From: Gemmata massiliana
GTDB lineage: Bacteria; Planctomycetota; Planctomycetia; Gemmatales; Gemmataceae
Assembly: GCA_000531095.1 (NCBI GenBank)
Contig: HG799462.1
Span: forward strand, 995,551-1,059,550
Reading direction: 5' to 3'
Length of the DNA: 64,000 nt
The notes below the pieces were generated by a model, which was given only the letters and a program-made list of their open reading frames with translations, ran no database searches and was not told where the DNA came from. A program made the position numbers and the translations under genes. Each line of letters begins with the position of its first letter. Position 1 is the stretch's first letter. Shown one piece after another: positions 34,445 through 43,790 of the stretch.

Positions 34445-35815
34445 GTGGCATCCGATCTCCAATCACTGCTGGCCGCCATCGTCGCCGATCCCTCGGACGA
34501 TGTCGCGCGCCTCGTCTACGCGGACTGTTTGCAGGAGCACGGGAACTTCGCCCGTGCGGAGTTCATCCGCTTCCAGGTCGAAGCCGAGCGCCACCATCCG
34601 CACTCCAGGACGCGAGCTGACCTGGACCGGCGAGCATACGCGCTGTTCGCAGGGCACTGGATCGAGTGGTGGGGGGAAGTGTGTGCCGCGGTGGGATTCC
34701 CGCGCCCGACACGCGAACCCGCAGGGCGTTTTAGTCGGTTCGCTCAGCGGGTCGGTCTCCGAGAGATGACGGGTTCCCCCTACGATCTCGGTGGTTTTGT
34801 GTTTGGGTGCGACGTGCGAATGCAACTCGGGAGTGATCCCGCGCCCAAACTTGCGGGTTGGTTCCGGACGGGCTTTCGTCGCGGGTTTCCGGATTCATCC
34901 TCGATTGCGTTGTCGAGTGATTGGCTTACTCACCGTGCACTGCCGCGCTGGTCTTCTGTTTCTCCGGTGACGACTCTTGGTGTCCGTGTCCCTGTCCGAA
35001 AATTTTGGAACGACGGCCCTTATCTCACCGGGGTCCGTTCGTTGAACCTGTACGATTGTGACCAAACCGTGTTGGACGCGGTTCTTCGGTCGCCGCATCT
35101 GGCGGGGCTCGAAGATCTGAGCTGGTGGATCAACAACAGCGAAGATGACGACGGAGTTGTGTACCCGTTCGTCGATCACACAGCGACGGTTATGCGGCAC
35201 GCGCGACTCGCAAGTTTGAAGCGGCTGGCGCTGCAAGTGTGGACGGATCAAGCGGCCGAAGCCGTTGCGAACTGTGCGCACCTTGCGGGATTAGCCGAAC
35301 TGGAAGTATCTCTCGCGCCGGACTCGTTCCGTCCGACTAGTGTTGCTCGCCGATTAGTTACTCTCTCTCGTTCGCCGTACCTCGCGGGACTCCGCTCACT
35401 GATAATAACCGGCCCACTTGAGGCGAACGGGATCGAGTCCGTCATCCGATACGCGACGTGGACCGGCTTACGGAAGTTGGTCTTCGTCGCGTCCGGGCGT
35501 GGATCCGAATTCAACGATCTTACCCCATTTTCCGGACCGGATAACTTGCCCGAACTGGAAGAACTTCGGCTGATAGGAGTACATTTGACACCGGACCAGA
35601 TTGATGTTTTGGTCCGGTCCGCGCTACTCAAACGTGTCAATCACTACGCCTATCGAGGCACCTATCCGAATGACCTTGATGACGTCGTTCGATTAAGTGA
35701 AGCGGTTGATCCCATCAAAATTGAGACATTCTCCGTTACAGGGAACGGATTGTCTCCGCTCCTTACAGCTGTCTTACGCGAGAAATTCGGCGATCGGCTG
35801 CACCTTACTTCCTAA
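34445..35815 (+). CDS. TIGR02996 repeat-companion domain protein
   Basis: 456 residues from GTG 34445. The first 50 residues (LLAAIVADPSDDVARLVYAD, then CLQEHGNFARAEFIRFQVE) are the planctomycete TIGR02996 domain, found at the head of many Gemmata proteins. The remainder has irregular leucine-rich-repeat-like units (YLTGVRSLNLYDCDQTV, HLAGLEDLSWWI, LPELEELRLIGVHLTPDQI), with no enzyme motif. Probably a cytoplasmic protein-interaction scaffold; role unknown. GC content drops toward the 3' end. Confidence 0.85.
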   Translation: MASDLQSLLAAIVADPSDDVARLVYADCLQEHGNFARAEFIRFQVEAERHHPHSRTRADLDRRAYALFAGHWIEWWGEVCAAVGFPRPTREPAGRFSRFAQRVGLREMTGSPYDLGGFVFGCDVRMQLGSDPAPKLAGWFRTGFRRGFPDSSSIALSSDWLTHRALPRWSSVSPVTTLGVRVPVRKFWNDGPYLTGVRSLNLYDCDQTVLDAVLRSPHLAGLEDLSWWINNSEDDDGVVYPFVDHTATVMRHARLASLKRLALQVWTDQAAEAVANCAHLAGLAELEVSLAPDSFRPTSVARRLVTLSRSPYLAGLRSLIITGPLEANGIESVIRYATWTGLRKLVFVASGRGSEFNDLTPFSGPDNLPELEELRLIGVHLTPDQIDVLVRSALLKRVNHYAYRGTYPNDLDDVVRLSEAVDPIKIETFSVTGNGLSPLLTAVLREKFGDRLHLTS

Positions 35816-35821
35816 CGACGA

Positions 35822-36037
35822 TTAGGCCGCGATGCGCAGCGGGCCGATGACGGTGGCGCTGGAGCTTTTTGCGAGGCTCGCGAGTTCGCGCCGGGCTTGC
35901 ATCAGCACGAGACTGACGGACGATTCGGCCCCGAGTTGTTCGATCATCAGGGAGAGGTACTCGGCCGCCCAGCGGGCTTCCGAGATGTCGATGGTCACGG
36001 CCTCGGGGATCAGGACGGACGGGTCGGAAATGATCAT
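35822..36037 (-). CDS. Small hypothetical protein
   Basis: 71 residues. The ATG at 36037 is preceded by a strong AAGGAGG ten bases upstream on the minus strand, which decides the start over a longer upstream frame. The sequence is MIISDPSVLIPEAVTIDISE followed by an amphipathic helical body (AAEYLSLMIEQLGAESSVSL and LMQARRELASLAKSS). No membrane helix, no recognisable domain. Its stop lies only seven bases from the stop of the convergent TIGR02996 gene. Confidence 0.62.
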   Translation of the reverse strand: MIISDPSVLIPEAVTIDISEARWAAEYLSLMIEQLGAESSVSLVLMQARRELASLAKSSSATVIGPLRIAA

Positions 36038-36317
36038 GGCCGGGAACCTCCTTGTTCGTTTGGCACATTCTGAATTATGCGACCTGCTCCAATCACGATT
36101 CAAGGCCAATTTCCCGGCCGGCAATTTCGGATAGACTTTCTGGCGGCTCATTCTTTACTCATTTTCTCCTTGACTCGCGCTCTGCACATCTGTTAACAAT
36201 GTGTTCGCTTCTCTCTCACTCGCTGCAGACCGCCCGATCACCGATTGCACCCATCCGGTTCACGCCGCGCCACGCGACCGGAGTCGCAGGCCCGTTGGCG
36301 ACTCGGGAACCGTTTCG

Positions 36318-37178
36318 ATGTCCTCGCCCCACAAACGCGGGTTCACGCTGATCGAGTTCCTCGTCGTCGTGATGATTATTGCGGTCCTGATCGCGCTACT
36401 GCTGCCCGCGATTCAGAAGATCCGCGAGGCCGCCGCTCGCATGAAGTGTCAGAACAACCTCAAACAGATCGCCCTGGGGTTCCACAGCCACCACTGTTCG
36501 GCCACCCGGTTCCCCTACGGCGGGTGGCACGTTCACCCCGCTTCTGCGCCGGACTGCGCCGATCCGTATGCCCCCACGCACCGAGCGCGCGAGGAGAGTT
36601 GGAGCTGGGCGTACCACATCCTGCCCTTCATCGAACAGGACGCGCTGCACAAGAACACCGACCCGGCTTTCGTCCGCAGCGTGCCGGTGAAGACGTACTT
36701 TTGCCCGTCGCGCAGGGCGCCGATGACCATCAACGGAAACGCGAAGATCGATTTCGCCGCGAACGCCGGCAGCATGGACACGGGTGGAAACGGCGTGGTG
36801 ATGCAGACCCCGCTCGGCGCAATCCGCCTCAACGAAATCACCGACGGCACCAGTTGCACGGTACTGGTCGGCGAGAAGCAGATGAACACGGCGGCGTTCG
36901 GGGTGAGTCGAGACGATAACGAATCGTACTGCACGCCCGGCTGGAACGGAGACTGGGAAGTGTACCGATGGGGAGCGGCTGCGCCGGCGCCGGATTTCAA
37001 GAACCCGAATGACACAAGCACAGCGGTGCAGGTGTTTGGGTCGGCTCACCCAAACGGCTTCAACGTCGCGTTCTGCGACGGCTCCGTGCGGTGTATTCGC
37101 TACACCGTTAACCTCACGATTTGGACCCGCGCGTGCGTTCGGAACGACAATCAGTCTGTGAGCCCGAACGATCTGTGA
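36318..37178 (+). CDS. DUF1559 prepilin-like protein
   Basis: 286 residues from ATG 36318. Type IV-pilin-like N-terminus KRGFTLIEFLVVVMIIAVLI: cleavage after Gly7 and Glu five residues into the mature protein. Then the conserved LLPAIQKIREAAARMKCQNN and the C-terminal HPNGFNVAFCDGSV element (the H-X9-DG signature). These paired features define DUF1559 (SBP_bac_10), an expanded planctomycete family of pseudopilin-like surface proteins of unknown role. Exported and membrane-anchored by the pilin helix. Confidence 0.92.
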   Translation: MSSPHKRGFTLIEFLVVVMIIAVLIALLLPAIQKIREAAARMKCQNNLKQIALGFHSHHCSATRFPYGGWHVHPASAPDCADPYAPTHRAREESWSWAYHILPFIEQDALHKNTDPAFVRSVPVKTYFCPSRRAPMTINGNAKIDFAANAGSMDTGGNGVVMQTPLGAIRLNEITDGTSCTVLVGEKQMNTAAFGVSRDDNESYCTPGWNGDWEVYRWGAAAPAPDFKNPNDTSTAVQVFGSAHPNGFNVAFCDGSVRCIRYTVNLTIWTRACVRNDNQSVSPNDL

Positions 37179-37194
37179 TTGCGTCTGAAGTGGG

Positions 37195-37680
37195 TCACAT
37201 CACCGGTCGGTGGCGTGCGGCTCGGGCCGCATTGCACGCACTACAAACGCCCCGAACCACCAGCGTGTGGCTCTCGGCCCGGAACTGGTTCTGGGCCGAA
37301 ACCTTTTCTAACAGGGCTTCCAGTTCCTCGCTCTGGAACTCGGTCATCGAACCGCACTGCTCGCAGACGAGGTGGTCGTGTGCCGGGTAGCCGTAGTCGT
37401 GGTCGAAGACGGTGCGCGAGCCGAGTTCGATCCGGCGCAAGAGGCCCGCGTCTACGAGCGAAGAAAGCGTGCGGTACACGGTCGCCCGGCTCACGCGCTT
37501 CTTCGCGGCCTTCAGGTTCTCGATGAGCTGCTCGGCGTCGAAGTGTTCGTGCTGTGCGAAGATGTGCTCGACCAGCACCCGCTTCTGGTCGGTGAATCGC
37601 TGCGGGGTTTTCCGGCTCGCCAGGTACTCCCGAAACTTGCTCTCGGGGGTCTGCGACACCTCAACAGCGGGCAGTGACAC
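37195..37680 (-). CDS. Fur-family transcriptional regulator
   Basis: 161 residues from a GTG at 37680, with GGAG about nine bases upstream. Winged helix at about 25-92 (FTDQKRVLVEHIFAQHEHFD, KKRVSRATVYRTLSSLVDAG). The dimerisation domain has HDHLVCEQCG (Cys106, Cys109) and a second pair Cys146/Cys149 in CSAC, the structural zinc site of Fur/PerR/Zur proteins. The metal sensed cannot be told from this; the His-rich HDYGYPAHDH segment is the usual regulatory site. It represses genes by binding an AT-rich box; an AT-rich core TAATTATA lies at about 37720, upstream of its own start. Confidence 0.9.
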   Translation of the reverse strand: MSLPAVEVSQTPESKFREYLASRKTPQRFTDQKRVLVEHIFAQHEHFDAEQLIENLKAAKKRVSRATVYRTLSSLVDAGLLRRIELGSRTVFDHDYGYPAHDHLVCEQCGSMTEFQSEELEALLEKVSAQNQFRAESHTLVVRGVCSACNAARAARHRPVM

Positions 37681-37759
37681 GGTGCGATTCTCCGGATGTA
37701 AGGGCGCACGCAATCGCCCGTAATTATAGTCGGGCGCCCGAGATCGGGGTGAAGACGAT

Positions 37760-37790
37760 GAGAAAGCCGACCCAATTCTTTGGATCGGCT
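37760..37790 (-). terminator. Probable terminator downstream of FlgM-like gene
   Basis: AAAGCCGA and TCGGCTTT are near-perfect arms flanking the sequence at 37760-37790, with T-rich tails on either side. It lies 80 bases after the FlgM-like stop codon and upstream of fur, so it probably separates the two minus-strand genes. Confidence 0.5.
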
Positions 37791-37869
37791 TTGCCACTTT
37801 TACAGTGCCGTTTCAGCCGTCTGTTGTATTCACGAGAGGTGCGACCGAACCCCGCTGTCCGTTGGTGCT

Positions 37870-38148
37870 TTACGCCCGGTCCGCGATCCGGCGGATCAGT
37901 GCCTCTTCCGCGAGGAGCCACTTTTCCTCGGTGTCGTAAGTGCCGTCCGCAATTTGCTGGCGCACGCGGGCCACGAGTTCGTGACGGATACCGTCCGGTG
38001 ATTTCGGTTCCGGGTTCCGTACCGGTTCGGGCGCCGCGACCGGTGCGCTGGATCGGCGCATCATTCGATCGAAGGGCGAACCCAGCGGTGCGGACTTGAC
38101 GACGGCGACGCGCCAGCGGTGCCAGCCACGTGGTGAGGTCTCGCGCAT
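37870..38148 (-). CDS. FlgM-like anti-sigma domain protein
   Basis: 92 residues. The N-terminal half is basic and proline-rich. The C-terminal segment RHELVARVRQQIADGTYDTE, then EKWLLAEEALIRRIADRA, fits the FlgM family pattern of a helix, G-x-Y turn and second helix that binds sigma-28. No flagellar genes are nearby, so regulation of flagellin is only a possibility; a different sigma target is equally open. The start could be internal. Confidence 0.5.
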   Translation of the reverse strand: MRETSPRGWHRWRVAVVKSAPLGSPFDRMMRRSSAPVAAPEPVRNPEPKSPDGIRHELVARVRQQIADGTYDTEEKWLLAEEALIRRIADRA

Positions 38149-38678
38149 TGGAATATCGTCTCCCTGCCGCCGCGAGCGTGGCTCGTTCGGCAGTCGGTCG
38201 GTGTGCGGCCCTTCCGGTCGAGCCGGAGCGCCTGCACGCGGTTCACCCTCTCCCGGACCGGCAGCAAGTGGAACGCCGGAGCGCCCAAATTCTCACCGGT
38301 CCAAACCCCCGAGCCGCGCCGTCGAATCCTGACCGCACTCTCGTTGGTCTTTGTCCTGGGTAGGGGCAGACTCCTCAGCCCCGGGACACGGTTCACACGT
38401 TCAGTGAGCCGCGTTCCATTCTACGCAGGTGTATCGTCGTTCGCGCGCAACCTCTCGCAAGAAAATGCGCACCCGGTTGCACGGCTTTGGGCGGTTCTCG
38501 TCCCGGCGCGCCCGTTACTCGGATGATGCCCAGCGAACGGTTCACGCGGTCGACCCAACCCCGGCTCTTGTCGTACTTTGCTGGAATCCACTCAAGCCCC
38601 CGCGCTTGAGTTTGTGTTGAGTTTTTCTGTCCGGTTTTCTGACTGAGCGAGTCGGCCGCGGTCACCGGACACTAAACA
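38149..38678. other. Long non-coding stretch with one hairpin
   Basis: About 530 bases between FlgM-like and endonuclease V genes, both minus-strand. No credible coding frame in either direction. One hairpin at 38590-38611 (arms ACTCAAGC/GCTTGAGT) is followed by a T-rich TTGAGTTTTTC on the plus strand; whether it terminates anything on that strand is unclear because no plus-strand gene precedes it. Confidence 0.4.
38590..38611 (+). terminator. Hairpin with T-rich tail
   Basis: ACTCAAGC (38590-38597) pairs with GCTTGAGT (38604-38611) around a six-base GC-rich loop, with a T run 14 bases further on. It looks like an intrinsic terminator in the plus direction, but no gene lies upstream, which leaves open an unannotated short transcript. 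Confidence 0.4.
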
Positions 38679-39359
38679 CTAAGTCCCAAATTCCATTCGC
38701 AATCGGTTCGCGGCCATGTGTGCCGCTCGGGTCGGTGCGGGGTGCCGGTAGCCGCTCAGCGTCGCCCGGACCAACTGGGTTGCGGAGTCTACGTCGACCT
38801 TGTGCCCCGGCGACACGTACACCGGCTTCACCCCGGTCGCCGAGCGCACCACCGCACCAACTGTCTCACCGTCGAGCGACAGGGGCGTCGCGTCGCCCGC
38901 GTTCGGGCCGGGCTCGGTGTGATCGCCCACGAGCCAGCTCTTCGCGCACCCCACACACGGCAGGTCGAGCCACAATCCGAGGTGGCAGGCCAGACCGAAC
39001 CGGCGCGGGTGCGCGATCCCCTGTCCGTCGAGCATAACCGCGTCGGGTGCGCGGATCAATTCGCCGAACGCGGTGAGCAACGCAGGAATTTCGCGAAACG
39101 ACAACAACCCCGGAACATACGGGAAAGTCACCTCGCGCGTCACCGTGCGCTCTTCGACCACGGACAGGTCGGACGCTCTCAGCACCACGACCGCGGCGAA
39201 CAATCTTGGCTCTGTTAGATGGTAGGCGATGTCGCACCCGGCGACCAATTCAATAGCACCGACCGGCACGGACGTGTCCACGCGGGCAGCGAGTTCGTTT
39301 TGGAGCGCAACAGCGGCTTCTTCTGTTGTCGGCCACTCGTGCAAAGAGGGAAATTGCAT
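38679..39359 (-). CDS. nfi: Endonuclease V
   Basis: 226 residues from ATG 39359 (upstream frame is not protein-like). Endonuclease V cleaves the second phosphodiester bond 3' to deoxyinosine and starts alternative excision repair of deaminated adenine. Catalytic residues are visible: Asp43 in AGCDIAY (most relatives have AGVD), Glu90 in LLSFREIPALL, Asp111 in VMLDGQGIAHPRRFGLACHL, and the late CAKSWLVG element. Length matches the family. Cytoplasmic, apparently monocistronic. Confidence 0.9.
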   Translation of the reverse strand: MQFPSLHEWPTTEEAAVALQNELAARVDTSVPVGAIELVAGCDIAYHLTEPRLFAAVVVLRASDLSVVEERTVTREVTFPYVPGLLSFREIPALLTAFGELIRAPDAVMLDGQGIAHPRRFGLACHLGLWLDLPCVGCAKSWLVGDHTEPGPNAGDATPLSLDGETVGAVVRSATGVKPVYVSPGHKVDVDSATQLVRATLSGYRHPAPTRAAHMAANRLRMEFGT

Positions 39360-39718
39360 AATATTTGTGGAGAGCACAATTTTGCTGAAAGGGACGGATT
39401 GTCCCGGTTGTACGGACGGTCTGTTGGGCCGCGCGGTTCGTTGCGCCGCGAAACCCTTCAGAACCTGTGGGGTTAGTTGGGAATCGCCCCGTCCGTGCTG
39501 CAACGTGACGCGATCGTGTGAGTAAGAAGATCTCCCGCTATGCCCATCTGTTTCCCAAGCCCGCCGCCATGCTTCCCAGGCCACCCGCCCGAGCTGCTGT
39601 GCCCGTGATTTTCGCTCTATGAATCTTTTGCCCCGGACCGCACGCAGACCACCGGCGCGGGTTCATCGGCCTATTGGACAGGACGCCCCGGATCGATTCC
39701 TTGCATGGTGAAGTTTTG

Positions 39719-42700
39719 ATGCCCAACAGTGTGACCGCACCGCGGCAATCGGGTGCCTTTCCGCAGTACAATGGTACCGGCGCCGAACCGCGATTGCTCC
39801 ACGAGTTCTTCGCGCACGCGGCTCGAAAGTGGCCGGACAACGTCGCCATCGACGCCCCGCCCTGTGCCGCGCGCCCGAGCCGCCGCACCATTACATACGC
39901 CGAACTCGACCGCCGAACGGACGCGCTGGCGGCGTATTTGCGCGAGTTCGTGACCGGTGAGTGCGTGGTCGCGATCCTGCTCCCGCGCAACGCGGAGCAC
40001 GTCTACCTCGCGCAGCTCGCGGCGATGAAGGCCGGCGCCGCTTACGTGTGCATCGACCCCACGTTCCCGGACGCACAAGTTGGCATTATTCTCGGGGACG
40101 CGAAGCCCGTTGCCGTATTAACGGATACGACCGGGCTCGGCCGGGTTCGTCGGTGTGCCCCCGCGATTGGGTGCGCGCTTGATGTGGTGGCGTGGGCCGA
40201 CCAGCCCGTGACCTCTGTTCCGCCGCTCCCACCGGCCCCGTGGCTCACACCGCACAGCCTCGCGTACCTCATCTACACGTCGGGCACTACCGGCAAGCCG
40301 AAGGGGGTGATGATCGAGCACGCGGCCATCGCGAACCTCGTTCGCGGCGACCTCGAAACGTTCCCCGCAGCGCCCGAGGACCGCGTCGCGCAGAACTCGT
40401 CGTGCGCCTACGATTCGTCGGTCGAAGAGATCTGGATGGCGCTTGCGGCCGGTGCCACGCTCGTTGTGATGGACGACGACGCGACGCACCTCGGCCCGGA
40501 CCTCGCGCCGTGGCTGCGCACCGAGGCCGTCACGGTCTTCTGTCCGCCGCCGACGCTCCTGCGCACGATCGGGTGTGACGATCCCGAAAGTGCCTTACCG
40601 GACCTGAAACGCATCCACGTTGGCGGGGAGCCGCTCCCGCGTGACGTGGCCGATAAGTGGGCGCCGGGGCGCTGCCTCGTGAACGACTACGGCCCGACCG
40701 AGTGCGCGGTTGTCGCGCTCCGGGGTATCATCCACCCCGGGGACACGATCAACATCGGGCGCCCCGTACCCGGCATTCAGGCGTGGGTACTGAACGAGCA
40801 CCTCGAAGAAGTGGCGCCGGGCGAATCGGGCGAACTTTGCCTCGGCGGTGCGGGTGTGGCCCGCGGGTACCTGAACGACGTCGAACTCACGAACCGCAAG
40901 TTCCCCACGCACCCACGGCTCGGGCGCATCTACCGCACCGGCGACCTCGTTCATCGGGTGGCCGACGGCACGTACATTTGCCACGGCCGGATCGATACAC
41001 AGGTGAAGATCCGCGGGTACCGCATCGAACTGGAAGCGATCGAATCGCGACTTTCTGCGCGTCCCGATGTGCGAGAAGCGGCGTGTCGCGTTCAGGGCGA
41101 GGGGCCGCAGCAGCAAATCGTTGCGTTCGTGGTGCCTGCGAACCCCGCGGCGCCGCCATCGTTCGATGTGCTGAAAGCCGCGCTCCGCGAACAGCTTCCC
41201 GAGTACATGGTGCCGGCCCACTTCGGGCTACTGGCCGCGCTGCCAACTGCGGTGAGCGGGAAGCTCGACCGTCGGGCGCTGCCGACGCTGGAAATTCACG
41301 CGCCAGAGCCGCACGGCCGCATTACCGACCCGCGCGACGAGATCGAAGAGCGCATCGCGACCGCGGTTCGTCGCGTGTTCAATTTGAAGGAGCGCGTTTC
41401 GGTCGATCACGACTTTTTCAACGACCTCGGTGGCGATTCACTTCGCGCCGCGATGCTGATTTCCGCTCTGCGCGACGATCCCGCAACGGCCACCCTCGCC
41501 GTTCGTGATTTGTACCAGACGCGGACGATTGAAGGACTGGCGCAGCGCGTTCGGAACGCAAGCGGCCACGCGAGCCTTCACAAGCCGACCGAACCCACCA
41601 AGCGGCTGAACCCGCTGCTCGCAACGATCGTGCAATCTGCCTGGTTGTTGCTCGGGCTAATGGTTACTGGCCCCGCGCTCTACCTGCTGGCGTTCCACAT
41701 TGTCCCGGATGCCACGGCGAGTTTGGGCTTGGCGCCGTTCCTGCTCACGACGCCGCTGCTCTACGCGGCAGGCATTTGCCTGTACGCGGTCGGTTCCGTG
41801 ATCTTCGCCGTGATGGTGAAGAAAGTGCTGATCGGCCGGTACGAGCCGGTTCGGGCACCGATTTGGGGGAGCTTCTACGTTCGCAACTGGATCGTGCAAC
41901 AAACCGCACGACTCATCCCCTGGCGGTTCTTCGACGGCACCGTTTTCGTGAGCGTGATTTTGCGGGCGCTCGGCGCGAAGGTCGGACGGGGCGTTCACAT
42001 TAGCCGCGGGGTCGCGCTCGTTCACGGCGGGTGGGATCTGCTCGAAATCGGCGACAATGTGACCATCAGTCGCGACGCGACACTGCGCCTCGTTGACCTC
42101 GAAGACGGGCAAATCATCGTCGGTCCGATTTCGATCGGCGCCGGCTGCACGCTCGACATTCGTTCCGGGCTCGCGCCGAACACGCGCATGGAGCCGGATA
42201 GTTACCTCGCGGCTCAGGGCTACGCGCTCTCCGGGGCCGTGCTTTCTCGCGGAACGCGCTGGGCCGGAATTCCGGCTGCGCCCGCGGGCGAAGCCCCGCC
42301 TGCCGCGCAGTTACCGGAAGGTAGCCACGAGCTTTCGCCGGTAATGCACGGCGTCGTGTTACTCGGCGCGAAGTTACTGTTCACGGCGCTTGCGGTCCTT
42401 CCTGTCGCGCTCGCGGTACTGCTGTACGCTCAGGTGCAAGGGATAGACACCGCCGCGGCGACCGCGTGGTTACTGCACCCCACGATCAGTACCGACCAGT
42501 TCGTTCTCTCGGCGCTCGTGGCCGTGCTCATTGTCCCAGCGCTGCTTGTATCGCGGTGCGTCTCGATGCGAACGCTCGGGAAGATTCCCGAGGGCGTGGT
42601 TAGTCGGTGGAGTTACACCTACATCCGCGTGCTGTTGAAGCGGGACATTCTGGATTGGGCGAACGACTGGCTCAACGGCACGCTACTGTGGCGCGTGTGG

Positions 42701-43741
42701 CTGCGCGGCGCGGGCATGAAGATCGCACGCGATACCGAACTGAGTACGATTTTCGACACCGTGCCGGAGTTGGTCGAACTCGGCCCGGGCACCTTCTTCG
42801 CGGACGGCATTTACCTCGGCGCCCCGCACGTTCACCGCGGAACGGTCACCCTGGCACGCACGAAACTCGGGGCCGGCGTGTTCCTCGGTAACTATGCCGT
42901 CATTCCGATCGGTCAGACGATCCCGGACGGCGTGCTCCTCGGAGTCTGCACCGTTGCGGACGATCGCATCATCACGCGCGGAACGTCGTGGTTCGGGGAA
43001 CCGCCGTTCGAGTTGCCGAAGCGGGAGATCGTGGAGGCCGACGCGCGCCTGACGCACAAGCCCTCGTGGATTCGTTACGCGAACCGTGTGTTCTGGGAAC
43101 TGCTGCGGTTCGCACTTCCCCTGGTGCCGCTGGTGCTGGTCGCGACGTGGTTCGCGGTGCTGGAGGCGGTTCAGCCCGAAGTTTCGCTCGCGGTCCTCGC
43201 GTTCGGCGTGGTGCCCGCGCTCGATCTGGGCTTCCTCATAGGGCTGTGCTTGTTCGGGCTGGGCCTGAAGTGGTTCCTGCTCGGTCGCGTGCGCCCGGGC
43301 ACGCGCACACTTTGGTCGTGCTGGTGCAGCCGGTGGGACTTCAACTACATCGCGTGGCACTACCTCGCTTTGGCCCCGATGCAGGCACTCGAAGGTACCG
43401 TTTTGCTGAACGGCTACCTGCGTGCTCTGGGCGTGAAGATCGGGAAGAACGTCGTCGTGGGCGATGTGTTCGCGCTCGTTGTGGACCCCGACATGCTGGA
43501 ACTTCAGGACGGTGCGACCGTGAGTTGCTTGTTCCAGGCCCACACGTTCGAGGACCGCGTGCTCAAGATCGACCGGGTCGTGATCGGGAAGAACTCGTCG
43601 GTGGGGATCGGTGCTGTGCTGCTCTACGGGTGCCACATCGGTGACGGTACTCGCGTGGCGGGGCACAGTGTGGTGATGAAGCGCGAGCGCTTGCAGCCCA
43701 ATCACACCTACGCCGGTTGCCCGACGCACCTGTTGAGCTGA
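39719..43741 (+). CDS. Pls/PosA-type non-ribosomal peptide synthetase, membrane-bound
   Basis: 1,340 residues from ATG 39719. Adenylation domain about 20-540 (core motif A3 LIYTSGTTGKPKGVMIEH at 184-201, A5 NDYGPTECAV, A7 YRTGDLV, A10 SGKLDRRALP). Carrier domain about 550-630 with phosphopantetheine Ser574 in DLGGDSLRA. No condensation or thioesterase domain. The remaining 700 residues alternate six or so transmembrane helices (first near 640-665) with three left-handed beta-helix, hexapeptide-repeat-like soluble modules (for example GWDLLEIGDNVTISRDATL). This A-T-membrane layout defines the Pls/PosA family, whose founder makes epsilon-poly-L-lysine by iterative self-condensation. Product here is probably a homopoly(amino acid); which amino acid is not readable. 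Confidence 0.9.
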   Translation: MPNSVTAPRQSGAFPQYNGTGAEPRLLHEFFAHAARKWPDNVAIDAPPCAARPSRRTITYAELDRRTDALAAYLREFVTGECVVAILLPRNAEHVYLAQLAAMKAGAAYVCIDPTFPDAQVGIILGDAKPVAVLTDTTGLGRVRRCAPAIGCALDVVAWADQPVTSVPPLPPAPWLTPHSLAYLIYTSGTTGKPKGVMIEHAAIANLVRGDLETFPAAPEDRVAQNSSCAYDSSVEEIWMALAAGATLVVMDDDATHLGPDLAPWLRTEAVTVFCPPPTLLRTIGCDDPESALPDLKRIHVGGEPLPRDVADKWAPGRCLVNDYGPTECAVVALRGIIHPGDTINIGRPVPGIQAWVLNEHLEEVAPGESGELCLGGAGVARGYLNDVELTNRKFPTHPRLGRIYRTGDLVHRVADGTYICHGRIDTQVKIRGYRIELEAIESRLSARPDVREAACRVQGEGPQQQIVAFVVPANPAAPPSFDVLKAALREQLPEYMVPAHFGLLAALPTAVSGKLDRRALPTLEIHAPEPHGRITDPRDEIEERIATAVRRVFNLKERVSVDHDFFNDLGGDSLRAAMLISALRDDPATATLAVRDLYQTRTIEGLAQRVRNASGHASLHKPTEPTKRLNPLLATIVQSAWLLLGLMVTGPALYLLAFHIVPDATASLGLAPFLLTTPLLYAAGICLYAVGSVIFAVMVKKVLIGRYEPVRAPIWGSFYVRNWIVQQTARLIPWRFFDGTVFVSVILRALGAKVGRGVHISRGVALVHGGWDLLEIGDNVTISRDATLRLVDLEDGQIIVGPISIGAGCTLDIRSGLAPNTRMEPDSYLAAQGYALSGAVLSRGTRWAGIPAAPAGEAPPAAQLPEGSHELSPVMHGVVLLGAKLLFTALAVLPVALAVLLYAQVQGIDTAAATAWLLHPTISTDQFVLSALVAVLIVPALLVSRCVSMRTLGKIPEGVVSRWSYTYIRVLLKRDILDWANDWLNGTLLWRVWLRGAGMKIARDTELSTIFDTVPELVELGPGTFFADGIYLGAPHVHRGTVTLARTKLGAGVFLGNYAVIPIGQTIPDGVLLGVCTVADDRIITRGTSWFGEPPFELPKREIVEADARLTHKPSWIRYANRVFWELLRFALPLVPLVLVATWFAVLEAVQPEVSLAVLAFGVVPALDLGFLIGLCLFGLGLKWFLLGRVRPGTRTLWSCWCSRWDFNYIAWHYLALAPMQALEGTVLLNGYLRALGVKIGKNVVVGDVFALVVDPDMLELQDGATVSCLFQAHTFEDRVLKIDRVVIGKNSSVGIGAVLLYGCHIGDGTRVAGHSVVMKRERLQPNHTYAGCPTHLLS

Positions 43742-43790
43742 TACCTCTACGGCGCCCCCCGCCCTTGTGGGCAGGGGTCGCCACATCGCA

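Noticed and set aside
38203-38526. Plus-strand open frame in the 38149-38678 gap
   Set aside because: No ribosome-binding site, Arg/Ser-rich random composition, no domain.
43751-43780. GC-rich partial palindrome between convergent synthetase and paralogue genes
   Set aside because: Stem is interrupted by mismatches and lacks a T run, so I could not call it a terminator with confidence.
42683-43786. Antisense frame of 367 codons under the synthetase gene
   Set aside because: His/Arg-rich without domains; opposite a certain gene.
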